From NCBI GenBank assembly GCA_016717705.1, contig JADKFD010000014.1, positions 1-64,000 on the forward strand: a DNA stretch of 64,000 bases, written 5' to 3'. A program made the position numbers and the translations under genes. Under the pieces are notes generated by a model. That model was not told where the DNA came from. It was given only the letters and a program-made list of their open reading frames with translations, and made no database searches. The DNA is from Rhodanobacteraceae bacterium. Its GTDB lineage: Bacteria; Pseudomonadota; Gammaproteobacteria; Xanthomonadales; SZUA-5. Positions 17,544 through 26,386 of this stretch are shown piece by piece; position 1 is the first letter of the stretch; the number at the start of each line of letters is the position of its first letter.

Positions 17544-18253
17544 ATGGCCGGGCAGGGCATCGCATCAGCGGACTGACCAAGCGCTACGGCAGCGGCGACA
17601 CCGCGGTCGATGCGCTCAAGGGCGTCGACATGCAGGTGGCGCCGGGCGAGGTGGTCGGGCTGATCGGCCCATCCGGATCCGGCAAGAGCACGCTGCTCAA
17701 ATGCCTCGGCGCGGTGATCGACCCGACCGCCGGCCACATGGTGCTGGGCGACCAGGTGATCTACGACAACGGCTGGAAAGTCCGCGACCTGCGCGCGCTG
17801 CGGCGCGACCAGATCGGCTTCGTGTTCCAGGCGCCGTACCTGATCCCGTTCCTCGACGTGACCGACAACGTCGCGCTGCTGCCGATGCTGGCCGGCGTGC
17901 CGAACGCCGCCGCGCGCGCACGGGCGCTGGAACTGCTGACCGCGCTCGACGTGCAGCACCGCGCGCGGGCCATGCCCTCGCAACTGTCCGGCGGCGAGCA
18001 GCAGCGCGTCGCCATCGCCCGCGGCCTGGTCAACCGCCCGCCGGTGATCCTCGCCGACGAGCCGACCGCGCCGCTCGACAGCGAGCGCGCGCTGGCGGTG
18101 ATGCGCATCCTCAACGACATGGCGCGCCAGTACCAGACCGCGATCATCGTGGTCACCCACGACGAGAAGATCATTCCGACCTTCAAGCGCATCTACCATA
18201 TCCGCGACGGCGTCACCGTCGAGGAAGCCGGCGAAGGGCGTGATCTCGGGTGA
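17544..18253 (+). CDS. ABC transporter ATP-binding protein (N-terminal frameshift)
   Basis: The ATPase of the exporter encoded just upstream. It shows Walker A GPSGSGKST, Q-loop FQAPYLIPF, signature LSGGEQQRVAIARG, Walker B VILADEPTAPLDS and the H-loop VVTHDEK, all in the frame that includes 17630. The ATG at 17544, just after the permease stop, is one base out of frame with the first strand (RISGLTKRYGSGDTAVDALK). One extra G in the GGG at 17555-17557 restores MAGQGHRISGLTKRYG. Without it, translation would have to begin at the ATG at 17630 and lose the first strand. Confidence 0.9.
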
Positions 18254-18340
18254 GCGCGCGGGGCGCGTACACCGGGCCACGTAAGCGGGCTCTGGTAGGC
18301 CGATGTACCGCGCAGCGGTTCACCGGCGGGGGCTTGCGGC
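18246..18340. repeat. Copy B of the dispersed GTAGCCCGG-type repeat
   Basis: Contains GTACACCGGGCCACGTAAGC, then CTCTGGTAGGCCGATGTACC and GCGCAGCGGTTCACCGG, matching parts of the copies near 5.7, 35.0, 50.7 and 57.9 kb. It starts at the ATPase stop and fills the gap before the FAD dehydrogenase gene. Confidence 0.6.
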
Positions 18341-18397
18341 GAGGTCGCCGCCCTGTTTCTATACTCGCCAGAACCCGCCGCGAAGAGTGCACGCCCG

Positions 18398-21169
18398 ATG
18401 AGTTCGCCACAGGCTTGCGATGTGCTGGTGATCGGCGGCGGGCTGGCCGGCATGGTGACGGCGCTTGGCGCGCTGCGCGCGGGGATGTCGGTGACGCTGG
18501 TCGACCGCGATACCCCGCAGCGTTTCGGCGGGCTGGCGCGCTGGGCGTTCGGCGGGATGGCGCTGGTCGGCACGCCGCTGCAGGCGCGCATGCGCGTGCC
18601 GGACAGCCCCGAAGTGGCGCTGCGCGACTGGTTGCGCTTCGGCGAGGTCGATCCATCCGACCAGCGGTCGCTGGCCTGGGCGAAGCACTACGTCGAGCGT
18701 TCGCGCGCGGAGGTCTACGACTGGCTGCTGGGTGAGGGCCTGCGCTTCCTCCCGGCGGTGAACTGGGTCGAGCGCGGCCGCTTCGGCGACGGCAACTCGC
18801 TGCCGCGCTACCACATCGTCTGGGGCACCTCGCTGCATCTGGTCATGCAGCTGACCGATGCGCTCAAGCGCGCGGATACCGGCGGCAAGCTCAGGCTGCT
18901 GCACCGCCATCGGGTGACCGGGCTGGAACGCAGCAACGGGCGCATCTGCGGCGCGCGTGCGCTGGACGAAGCCAGCGGCGCGGAGATCCAGCTGAGCGCG
19001 CCGAACGTGGTGCTGGCGATGGGCGGCATCAACGGCGGGCACGACGAGTGCCGCGCGAACTGGCCGGCCGGCCGGCCGATGCCGGCGACGATGCTCAACG
19101 GCGCGCATCCGTTTGCCGACGGCAAACTGCACCACGAGGTGGCCGACACGCTCGGCGGCCAGATCGTCGGCGCCGGCGAGATGTGGAACTACGCCGCCGG
19201 CTTTCCGCATCCCTTCCCGCATTTCGATGGCCACGGGCTGTCGACCATTCCGTGCAAGTCGGCACTGTGGCTGGACCACCGCGGCGAGCGCATCGGCCCC
19301 GAGCCGCTGGTCACCGGCTTCGACACCCACTGGCTGTGCCAGCGCGTGGCCGAGCAGGAGCAGCCGTGGACCTGGCACTTGCTCAACTGGCGCATCGCGG
19401 CCAAGGAATTCGCGATCTCCGGCGTCGAGCACAACCAGCGCATCCGCGACCGCCAGTTTCTGCGCTTCCTGTGGGAGACGCTGACCGGCAACCATCGGCT
19501 GGTGCGACAGATGCAGCGCGAGTGCCCGGACTTCCTGGTCGACGACACGCTCGCCGGGCTCGCGGCGAAGATGAATGCGCTGACCGCCACCCACGACATC
19601 GACGCAGCGCGGCTCAAAGCCACCGTAGATGCCTTCGACGCCAACTTCGCCGCCGGCGCGCGCCTGAGCAACGACGACCAGATCCGGCGCATCCTGCACG
19701 CGCGCCAGTGGCGGCCCGACAGTCTGCGCACCTGCGCGCCGAAGCCCTTGCAGATGCGCGGCGCCGGCCCGTTCATCGCCATCCGCGCGCAACTGGTCAC
19801 GCGCAAGAGCCTCGGTGGGCTGCGCACTGATTTGGGCAGCCGCGTGCTGGACGCGGCCGATGCGCCGGTGCCCGGGCTCTATTGCGTCGGCGAGGCGGCC
19901 GGCTTCGGCGGCGGCAACAGCAACGGCAAGCGCTCGCTGGAAGGCACTTTCCTGCCGGGATGCATCCTGACCGCGCACGCCGCGGTGCGTCGCTGCGCGG
20001 CGGCGGCTGAGGACTTCATGTTCGCGAAAACCCCGGTCACGACAGACGACTACCAGCGCCTTGCACGACAGCGCCTGCCGGGCTTCCTCGCCGACTATGT
20101 CGACGGTGGCGCCGGCGCCGAACAGACGCTCGCCGCCAACAGCGCCGACTGGGCGCCCCTGAAGCTGCGCCAGCGCGTGCTGGTCGATGTCTCCGGCATC
20201 GACACCACGACAACCTTGCTCGGCGAGCCCTGCGCGCTGCCACTGGCGCTGGCGCCGATCGGCCTGGCCGGCATGATGGCGCGTCGCGGCGAGGCGCAGG
20301 CGGCGCGCGTGGCGCGCGCGGCCGGCGTGCCGTACACGCTGTCGACCGTCGGCATCTGCAGCTACGACGAGGTCATTGCCGCGGCCGGCGCTCCGTGCTG
20401 GTTCCAGCTCTACATGTTGCGCGACCGCGCGTTGGTGCAGACGCTGCTGGACCGCGTCTGGGCGAGCGGCTGCCGCACCTTGCTGTTCACCGTCGACCTG
20501 CCGCTGGCCGGCATGCGCCACCGCGATACGCGACATGGCCTGGGGCTGCCCGGCGCGCGCGCGAAACTGGTGCGGCTGAGTCAGGTGCTTGTCCGACCCG
20601 GCTGGCTGCTCGACGTTGCGCTGCGCGGCAAGCCGCACGCCTTCGGCAGCCTCGGCGAGCACGTTGCCGCCGCGCGCGACCTGGACACTTTTCGCGCCTG
20701 GGTGGATGCGCAGTTCGACCCGTCCGTGACCTGGCGCGACATCGAGTGGCTGCGCGGCCTGTGGCGCGGCAAGCTGGTGCTCAAGGGCTTGCTCGACGTC
20801 GCCGACGCGCAGGCGGCGGTCGGCGTCGGCGTCGACGGCCTGATCGTATCCAACCACGGCGGACGTCAGCTCGATGGTGCCGCGTCCAGCGCAGCCAAAC
20901 TGCCGGCGATCGCGCAGGCGGTCGGCGCGCGCACCGAGGTGCTGGTCGACGGCGGCCTGCGCAGCGGCATGGATGTCTACCGCGCGCTGGCACTGGGCGC
21001 GCGCGGCGTGCTGATCGGCCGCCCGTGGGTGTGGGCGCTGGCCGGCGGCGGCGCCGCAGGTCTGACCTCGATGCTCGACATCTGGCGCCGCGAACTGGCC
21101 AACACCATGGCGCTGACCGGCGTCACCCGCATTGCCGACATCGGCGCGGGGCAGCTGGAAAGCGCCTGA
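18398..21169 (+). CDS. FAD dehydrogenase plus FMN alpha-hydroxyacid dehydrogenase (fused in this sequence)
   Basis: A 923-residue frame made of two enzymes. Residues 1-540 are an FAD-binding dehydrogenase of the flavocytochrome c/ketosteroid-dehydrogenase type: VLVIGGGLAGMVTALGA at the start and GLYCVGEAAGFGGGNSNGKR near residue 490. Residues 541-923 are an LldD-like FMN enzyme: MFAKTPVTTDDYQRLARQRL, ALAPIGLAGMMARRGE, VSNHGGRQLDGA (active-site His) and LVDGGLRSGMDVYRALALGA. The second half has its own ATG (20018) with GAGGA five bases ahead, and a TGA in another frame at 20008-20010. One missing base would split it into two coupled genes. With the ThDP enzyme that follows, it suggests oxidation of a 2-hydroxy acid and decarboxylation of the 2-oxo acid. 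Substrate unknown. Confidence 0.88.
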   Translation: MSSPQACDVLVIGGGLAGMVTALGALRAGMSVTLVDRDTPQRFGGLARWAFGGMALVGTPLQARMRVPDSPEVALRDWLRFGEVDPSDQRSLAWAKHYVERSRAEVYDWLLGEGLRFLPAVNWVERGRFGDGNSLPRYHIVWGTSLHLVMQLTDALKRADTGGKLRLLHRHRVTGLERSNGRICGARALDEASGAEIQLSAPNVVLAMGGINGGHDECRANWPAGRPMPATMLNGAHPFADGKLHHEVADTLGGQIVGAGEMWNYAAGFPHPFPHFDGHGLSTIPCKSALWLDHRGERIGPEPLVTGFDTHWLCQRVAEQEQPWTWHLLNWRIAAKEFAISGVEHNQRIRDRQFLRFLWETLTGNHRLVRQMQRECPDFLVDDTLAGLAAKMNALTATHDIDAARLKATVDAFDANFAAGARLSNDDQIRRILHARQWRPDSLRTCAPKPLQMRGAGPFIAIRAQLVTRKSLGGLRTDLGSRVLDAADAPVPGLYCVGEAAGFGGGNSNGKRSLEGTFLPGCILTAHAAVRRCAAAAEDFMFAKTPVTTDDYQRLARQRLPGFLADYVDGGAGAEQTLAANSADWAPLKLRQRVLVDVSGIDTTTTLLGEPCALPLALAPIGLAGMMARRGEAQAARVARAAGVPYTLSTVGICSYDEVIAAAGAPCWFQLYMLRDRALVQTLLDRVWASGCRTLLFTVDLPLAGMRHRDTRHGLGLPGARAKLVRLSQVLVRPGWLLDVALRGKPHAFGSLGEHVAAARDLDTFRAWVDAQFDPSVTWRDIEWLRGLWRGKLVLKGLLDVADAQAAVGVGVDGLIVSNHGGRQLDGAASSAAKLPAIAQAVGARTEVLVDGGLRSGMDVYRALALGARGVLIGRPWVWALAGGGAAGLTSMLDIWRRELANTMALTGVTRIADIGAGQLESA

Positions 21170-21194
21170 CCCCAAATACCTCTGGAGAATCGTG

Positions 21195-22853
21195 ATGCCC
21201 AACGGCGCACAAGCCCTGATGCAGACCCTCGCCGATGCCGGCGTCAGCGTGTGCTTCACCAATCCCGGCACCAGCGAGATGCACTTCGTCGCCGCGCTCG
21301 ACGGCGAGCCGCGCATGCGCGCGGTGCTGGCGCTGTTCGAGGGCGTCGCCACCGGCGCCGCCGACGGCTACGCGCGCATGGCCGACAAGCCCGCGGCGAC
21401 CTGCTGCACCTCGGCTGCGGCCTCGGCAACGGCCTCGCCAATCTGCACAACGCGCGCAAGGGCAAGGTGCCGGTGGTCAACATCGTCGGCGACCACGCCA
21501 CCTACCACGTACCGCTCGACGCGCAGTTGCAGTCGGACATCGAAACCGTCGCGCGCAATGTCTCGCCCGGATTCGTGCGCACGTCGAAAGCCACCAGCGA
21601 ACTCTGCCGCGACGTGGTCGACGCGGTGACCGCCGCGCGCGGCCTGCCCGGCCAGGTGGCGACGCTGATCCTGCCCGCCGACGTCTCCTGGGGCGAGGGC
21701 GGCGTGCCCGCTGCGCCACCGGCGCCGCCCGCGCCCGCCGCGGCCGACGACGCGACCGTCGCGCGCATCGCCGAGGTGCTGCGCGCCGGTGCGCCGACGG
21801 CGCTGCTGCTCGGTGGCCGCGCGCTGCGCGAACCGGCGCTGCGCGCGGCCGCGCAGGTGGCCGCCAAGGCCGGCGCGACGCTGCTGTCCGAGGTGTTCCC
21901 GACGCGCCTGGAGCGCGGCGCCGGGCGCCCGGCGATCGAACGCATCGCCTATCTGGCCGAACTCGCCGGGCGTGCAACTGGCGGGCCTCAAGCACCTGGT
22001 GCTGGTCGACGCCAAGGCGCCGGTGTCGTTCTTCGCTTACCCCGGCAAGCCCAGCGAGCTGGTTCCCGCCGGCTGCGCGGTGCACACGCTGGCGACGCCG
22101 GCACAGGACGCCGCCGCGAGTCTCGCAAAACTCGCGCGCGCGCTCGGCGCCGATGCCGTGCCGCCGCCGCTGCAGCCCGCCGGCCGCCCCGGACGGCCGC
22201 GCGGCCGGCTGAGCGCGGAGAAAGTCTGCAAGGCAGTCGGCCATCTGCTGCCGGAACACGCGATCGTGGTCGACGAGGCGATCACCTCCGGACTGATGCT
22301 GCCGCTGATGACCGCCGGCTGCCCGGCGCACGATCTGATCACGTTGACCGGCGGCGCCATCGGCCAGGGCCTGCCGAGCTCGATCGGCGCCGCCATCGCC
22401 TGCCCCGAGCGGCCGGTGCTGGCGCTGATCGGCGACGGCAGCGCGATGTACACCATCCAGTCGCTGTGGACGATGGCGCGCGAGAAGCTCGACATCACCG
22501 CGATCATCTTCAACAACGCCTCCTACTCGGTGCTCAATGTCGAGTTGGAGCGCGTCGGCGCCGAGCGCATCGGTCCGAAGGCACGCGCGCAGCTGGACCT
22601 GAAAGGCCCGGTGCTCGACTTCTGCCGCCTGGCGCAGGGCATGGGCGTACACGCCGCGCGCGCCGACAGCGCCGAGGACTTCTGCCGCGCCCTCGAATAC
22701 GCGCTGGCGCATCCGGGCCCGCACCTGATCGAGGCGGTGGTGCCGGAATCCCTGAGTGGCGCCAAACGCCGGGTGCTGCCTTGGGTGCTGGGTTCGCTGC
22801 CGAAGCTGCCGGCGCCGCTGGCGCGGGCGTTGAAACGCAAGCTGGCGCCCTGA
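21195..22853 (+). CDS. Thiamine-diphosphate enzyme, IlvX/MdlC-like (two frameshifts)
   Basis: A ThDP-dependent 2-oxoacid decarboxylase or acetolactate-synthase-like enzyme, about 552 residues. Parts in order: VCFTNPGTSEMHFVAALDG; LFEGVATGAADGYARMA with the catalytic Glu; LLHLGCGLGNGLANLHNA; VVNIVGDHATYH; and the ThDP-binding end TLTGGAIGQGLPSSIGAAIA, IGDGSAMYTIQSLW and NNASYSVL. Two frame breaks: near 21399-21401 one C is missing (restores AATLLHLG), and near 21966-21967 one C is extra (restores LAELAGVQLAGLKHLVLV). The start has a GGAG ribosome-binding site. The family resemblance is to mycobacterial IlvX and to benzoylformate decarboxylase; next to an LldD-like enzyme the second role is attractive but unproven. 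Confidence 0.87.
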
Positions 22854-22896
22854 GGGCCAGGCTTCAAGGCAGCCTGCGCGCCTGCACAACGCAGGT

Positions 22897-23430
22897 TCAA
22901 ACGCGTCGACCGTAGACCCGCTGCGTACGGTCGCTGGTGAACAACAGACCGTCCGCAAGCTGCACCATCACCGGCAGGCGCACGTCCGCCAGGAAAACCA
23001 GCTCGCAAGGCCATTCGCCGCTGCGCGGCTCCCAACCCAGCGGACGGGTGAACTCGAGATCCCAGACGGCGCCACCCTCCATCATGCAGCCGCGGATCCG
23101 GGCGTTCTCCGGGTCGCTGCTGTCCACCGTGATCTGGATGTCTCCCCGTACCCGCCGGCCGCTGCGGGTCGCGCGGGCAATCCGCTGAAAGCGCGGAAAA
23201 TTGGCGAGGACGGCCAGACTCACGATTCCGCAGACCGTGCTCAGGAACAGCGCGGCGACCAGCAGCGTGAAGAAACCCGGTGTCTTGTTGTCGATCCAGT
23301 GATACAGGACGAAGCCCAGCGCGCACGCGACGCCGCAGCCAACGGCGATCAGTGGCAGCATTCGGGACTCGCCGATCCGGCGCACCTGTTCGATCTGCTC
23401 GGCCAGGCTCAGGGAGTGCTTGCGTCTCAT
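22897..23430 (-). CDS. Hypothetical membrane protein
   Basis: A 177-residue protein with two adjacent membrane segments (about residues 25-45 and 53-76, PLIAVGCGVACALGFVLY and LLVAALFLSTVCGIVSLAVL) and a soluble C-terminal half rich in beta-strand-like text ending VYGRRV. No family recognised. The start at MRRKHSLSLAEQ was preferred; the frame is open to 23532, but that extension is low-complexity. It is convergent with the ThDP gene. Confidence 0.6.
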   Translation of the reverse strand: MRRKHSLSLAEQIEQVRRIGESRMLPLIAVGCGVACALGFVLYHWIDNKTPGFFTLLVAALFLSTVCGIVSLAVLANFPRFQRIARATRSGRRVRGDIQITVDSSDPENARIRGCMMEGGAVWDLEFTRPLGWEPRSGEWPCELVFLADVRLPVMVQLADGLLFTSDRTQRVYGRRV

Positions 23431-23625
23431 CAGTTGGAAACCAGCGGCAGGGGACACTGGCGCCGAAGCGCCAGCCTCGGGGCGCGCAAGCCCGCAGTCT
23501 AGTTGGCCCTGGATGACAGGTTGATGTCGCAACCGATCCGTGCCGCCTGCGCCTGATCCGCGTCAATGCCCGCGAACGTGCGGCGAGCCGATGCTGCGTG
23601 GCATCGCGCAACCACGGACACCGCC

Positions 23626-23889
23626 ATGACCTCGTCGATCGACGCCCCGACCTACACGCATTACCCCTTCGACGCCCGCGGAATTGCGCGGCGCTTTCGC
23701 CACTCGGCCATCTTCGGTGCTCTCGGTGCGCTGGAGCCCGGCGAAGCCATGCGTTTCGTCAACGACCATGATCCGTTGCCACTGCTCGATCAGTTGCGTG
23801 CACGTTTCGAGGAACGCGTCGATATCCGCTACGTGCAACGGGAGCCGGGCGCGATCGTGATCGACTTCGTGGTACTCGCCAAAGCCTGA
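23626..23889 (+). CDS. DUF2249 domain protein
   Basis: An 87-residue cytoplasmic protein with the DUF2249 pattern FDARGIARRFRHSAIF, then LEPGEAMRFVNDHDPLPLL. The NDHDP motif is typical. Proteins of this family are often encoded near denitrification or heme/nitric-oxide genes, but their activity is not known. The ATG at 23626 follows a weak ribosome-binding site. The next small gene starts 8 bases after its stop. Confidence 0.88.
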   Translation: MTSSIDAPTYTHYPFDARGIARRFRHSAIFGALGALEPGEAMRFVNDHDPLPLLDQLRARFEERVDIRYVQREPGAIVIDFVVLAKA

Positions 23890-23897
23890 GGCCGGCC

Positions 23898-24131
23898 ATG
23901 TCCGAATCCGCCAGGCACCCGATGATCGAGGTGGGCGCGCACCTGGTTGCGCCGACGCTCGGCCTGACGACGGCGGAGTTCCAGACGCTGATGCGCGCGG
24001 GCCGCGTGCGCACGCTCAGCGAGCGCGGCGTGGGAACGGATGCAGGGCTTTATCGCCTGAGTTTCTACCACGGCAAGCGGCGCTTTCGCTGCGTCACCGA
24101 CGCGACCGGCAATATCGTCCAGAGCGGATGA
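23898..24131 (+). CDS. Small DUF6522-like protein
   Basis: A 77-residue protein with the outline EVGAHLVAPTLGLTTAEFQT, then GRVRTLSERGVGTDAGLYRL and FYHGKRRFRCVTDATG. This matches my memory of DUF6522 proteins, which commonly follow DUF2249 genes. Function unknown. It sits 8 bases after the DUF2249 stop and is surely co-transcribed. Confidence 0.75.
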   Translation: MSESARHPMIEVGAHLVAPTLGLTTAEFQTLMRAGRVRTLSERGVGTDAGLYRLSFYHGKRRFRCVTDATGNIVQSG

Positions 24132-24279
24132 GGACCACGGCACCGGGGATGCGTCGTCGACAGGCTGCTAGCGGCTGCTGCAAGATGCAGATTCCCCGGG
24201 TTCAACCGGGTCGTGACGCCAGCGTATTGACCGCGAGTCTGTGGCTGCCACCGATGAGGCGATCTTCCTTGCTCCATAG

Positions 24280-24456
24280 GGCATCACAACCGCGAGCCGG
24301 CGCGCCCTTGCGCTGCAGCGAGATGAGCCCATTCTGCCATCGGCAGCAACTGCAGCGCTGCAATACTGGAACTACCTGACGACCCTCGCCGACGCCGGCT
24401 ACACCGGCGCGATCGAGTACCGACCCGATGGCGTGTTCGCCAACGGCTTCGACTGA
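24280..24456 (+). pseudogene. C-terminal gene remnant ending VFANGFD
   Basis: A 58-codon open stretch follows an in-frame TAG (24277-24279) and has no start of its own. It reads ALQRDEPILPSAATAALQ, then YWNYLTTLADAGYTGAIEY, RPDG, VFANGFD and stop. The last residues match the C-terminal [DN]GF[ED] tail of several secreted proteins in this window. The middle faintly recalls the end of hydroxypyruvate-isomerase-like barrels (GY-x-G..EYRP), but that is weak. Upstream bases 24132-24279 show no coherent frame, so this is probably what is left of a larger gene. Confidence 0.4.
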
Positions 24457-24481
24457 GTGCGACAGGCGTCGACAGTCTCGA

Positions 24482-25699
24482 TCAGCGTTCGAAACGTCGG
24501 AACATCAGGCTGGCATTGGTGCCGCCGAAACCGAAGCTGTTCGACAGCGCCGAGCGAATCGGTGCATCGCGGCTTTGCGTCAGCAGCGGCAGGCCGACGA
24601 CCGCCGGATCGGGATCGTCGACATTGGCCGAGCCAGCCATGAAGCCGTGCTGCAGCATCAGCAGGCAGTGGATGGCCTCGTGAACGCCGGCGGCGCCGAG
24701 GGCGTGGCCGCCGAGCGATTTCGTCGACGAGAACGGCGGCAGTTCAGCGCCGAACACCTCGCGCAGCGCGCGCAGTTCGACGACGTCGCCGAGCGGCGTG
24801 CTGGTGCCGTGGGTGTTGATGTAATCCGGTGGCCCGTTACCCGCCAGCGCCATGCGCATGCAGTCGGCGGCGCCATCGCCGGAGGGCGCGACCATGTCGG
24901 CGCCATCGGAGCTGGCGCCATAGCCGACCAGTTCCGCCAGGATCGGCGCGTCGCGAGCCAGCGCCGAATCCAGCGCCTCCAGCACCAGCGCACCGCCGCC
25001 ACCGCCGATCACGAAGCCGTCGCGCTGGCGGTCATACGGACGCGAAGCGCGCTCGGGATCTCCATTGCTGCGCGACGACAGCGCGCCCATGGCGTCGAAC
25101 AACATCGCCATGCCCCAATGCACTTCCTCGCCGCCGCCGGCGAGGACGATGTCCTGCATGCCCCAGGCGATCTGCTGGTAACCAAGGCCGATGCAATGCG
25201 CGCTGGTCGCGCAGGCCGACGACACCGAGTAGTTGAGTCCGCGGATACCGAGCGCGGTGGCGACGCAGGCCGACACCGTCGAACTCATGCAGCGCGTGAC
25301 CTGGTACGGTCCAACGCGGCGGATGCCGCGCTCGCGCAGAACGTCGGCCGCGGCGATCTGGTTTTCCGGCGAACCGCCGCCCGAACCCATGATCAGGCCG
25401 CTGCGCGGATGGCGCAGGCGCTCGTCGGTGAGGCCGGCGTGCGCGACCGCCTGCTGCGTCGCCAGCCAGGCGTAGGCGGCGGCATCGCCCATGAACCGGC
25501 GCAAGCGCCGATCGATCGTGGCATCGAGGTCGACCACCGGTTTGCCCGAAACCTGGCTGCGCAAGCCGGCTTGCGCGAGGCCGGCGTCGGCACGGATTCC
25601 CGACGTTCCGTGGCGCAGGGATGCGGCCACGCTGTCGCCGTCGTTGCCGAGACAGGAGACGATCCCGAGGCCAGTGACGACGACTCGGCGCCGGCTCAC
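24482..25699 (-). CDS. fabB: 3-oxoacyl-ACP synthase I (KAS I)
   Basis: A condensing enzyme of fatty acid elongation, needed for unsaturated fatty acids, 405 residues. It starts with GTG at 25699 (VSRRRVVVTGLGIVSCLG), has the active-site Cys in SVSSACATSAHC near residue 158 and the two His in INTHGTSTPLGD and LGGHALGAAGVHEA, and ends SNSFGFGGTNASLMFRRFER. The GTG overlaps the fabA stop (GTGA), giving the classic fabAB pair. Confidence 0.95.
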   Translation of the reverse strand: MSRRRVVVTGLGIVSCLGNDGDSVAASLRHGTSGIRADAGLAQAGLRSQVSGKPVVDLDATIDRRLRRFMGDAAAYAWLATQQAVAHAGLTDERLRHPRSGLIMGSGGGSPENQIAAADVLRERGIRRVGPYQVTRCMSSTVSACVATALGIRGLNYSVSSACATSAHCIGLGYQQIAWGMQDIVLAGGGEEVHWGMAMLFDAMGALSSRSNGDPERASRPYDRQRDGFVIGGGGGALVLEALDSALARDAPILAELVGYGASSDGADMVAPSGDGAADCMRMALAGNGPPDYINTHGTSTPLGDVVELRALREVFGAELPPFSSTKSLGGHALGAAGVHEAIHCLLMLQHGFMAGSANVDDPDPAVVGLPLLTQSRDAPIRSALSNSFGFGGTNASLMFRRFER

Positions 25700-26208
25700 A
25701 ACGACGCGGTCGAAGTGAACAAGCCCACGCGCAAATCGCTGGCCTGATAGATCTCGCGGCCATCGACGAGCATGCGCGCATCGCCGATCGCCAGGTTCAG
25801 GCGCTGGCGCACCACGCGCTTGATGTCGATGTAGTAGCTGACGACCTTGGCGCTGGGCAGCACCTGCCCGAAGAATTTGATCGCACCGGCGCCGAGTGCG
25901 CGTCCGCGTCCGGGCAGTCCTTGCCAGGCGAGGAAGAACCCGACCAGCTGCCACATCGCGTCGAGACCCAGGCAACCTGGCATCACCGGGTCGTCCTCGA
26001 AATGCACGTTGAAGAACCAGAGATCCGGCCGGATGTCGAGTTCGGCATGAATTTGCCCTTTGCCGTAAGTGCCACCGTCGTCGTCGATGCGGACGATCCG
26101 GTCGACCATCAGCATTCCGGGCGCCGGCAAGCGCGCATTGCTGTTGCCAAACAATCGCCCGTGGGCGCAGTCCAGCAACTGCGAATAATCAAAGTTCGCG
26201 AACATCAT
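25696..26208 (-). CDS. fabA: 3-hydroxydecanoyl-ACP dehydratase/isomerase
   Basis: Introduces the cis double bond in anaerobic unsaturated fatty acid synthesis, about 170 residues. It has the family start FDYSQLLDCAHGRLFG, LPAPGMLMVDRI, and the active-site block FNVHFEDDPVMPGCLGLDAM with the catalytic His and Asp. Two adjacent Met codons (26208 and 26205) follow a GGAG at about 26213; either could be used. A promoter with upstream direct repeats lies at 26300-26358. Confidence 0.95.
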   Translation of the reverse strand: MMFANFDYSQLLDCAHGRLFGNSNARLPAPGMLMVDRIVRIDDDGGTYGKGQIHAELDIRPDLWFFNVHFEDDPVMPGCLGLDAMWQLVGFFLAWQGLPGRGRALGAGAIKFFGQVLPSAKVVSYYIDIKRVVRQRLNLAIGDARMLVDGREIYQASDLRVGLFTSTASL

Positions 26209-26299
26209 GAGCTCCGAGAGCAGGGTCAGTGGCGCCGTGGCCGGCGTGGGCGGCGGCAGTATCCATGCGTGGTCGTGACACGCGTGGTCGCGGTGAGCA

Positions 26300-26358
26300 T
26301 TAATTGCGTCCGGGCTGACTACGGTCAAGGTAGCGACGCCGTACGCTTGAGTACGCTT
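26300..26358 (-). promoter_or_regulatory. fabA promoter with phased direct repeats
   Basis: Read on the minus strand: TTGACC (26328-26323), 17 bases, then AATTAA (26305-26300), about 90 bases before fabA. Just upstream, AAGCGTACTCAAGCGTAC (26358-26341) is an 8-base word repeated with 10-base period, a likely regulator site beside the -35. The GCGTAC word recalls FabR-type operators of enteric bacteria from memory; the regulator here is unknown. Confidence 0.45.
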
Positions 26359-26386
26359 CCGCAGATCTGTTAGCGCCGGTCCGTCA

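Noticed and set aside
18359..21352. A 997-residue open frame on the minus strand.
   Set aside because: It is antisense to the FAD/LldD enzymes, whose motifs are clear, and its composition (Arg/Gln/His-rich) is typical of a shadow frame in GC-rich DNA.
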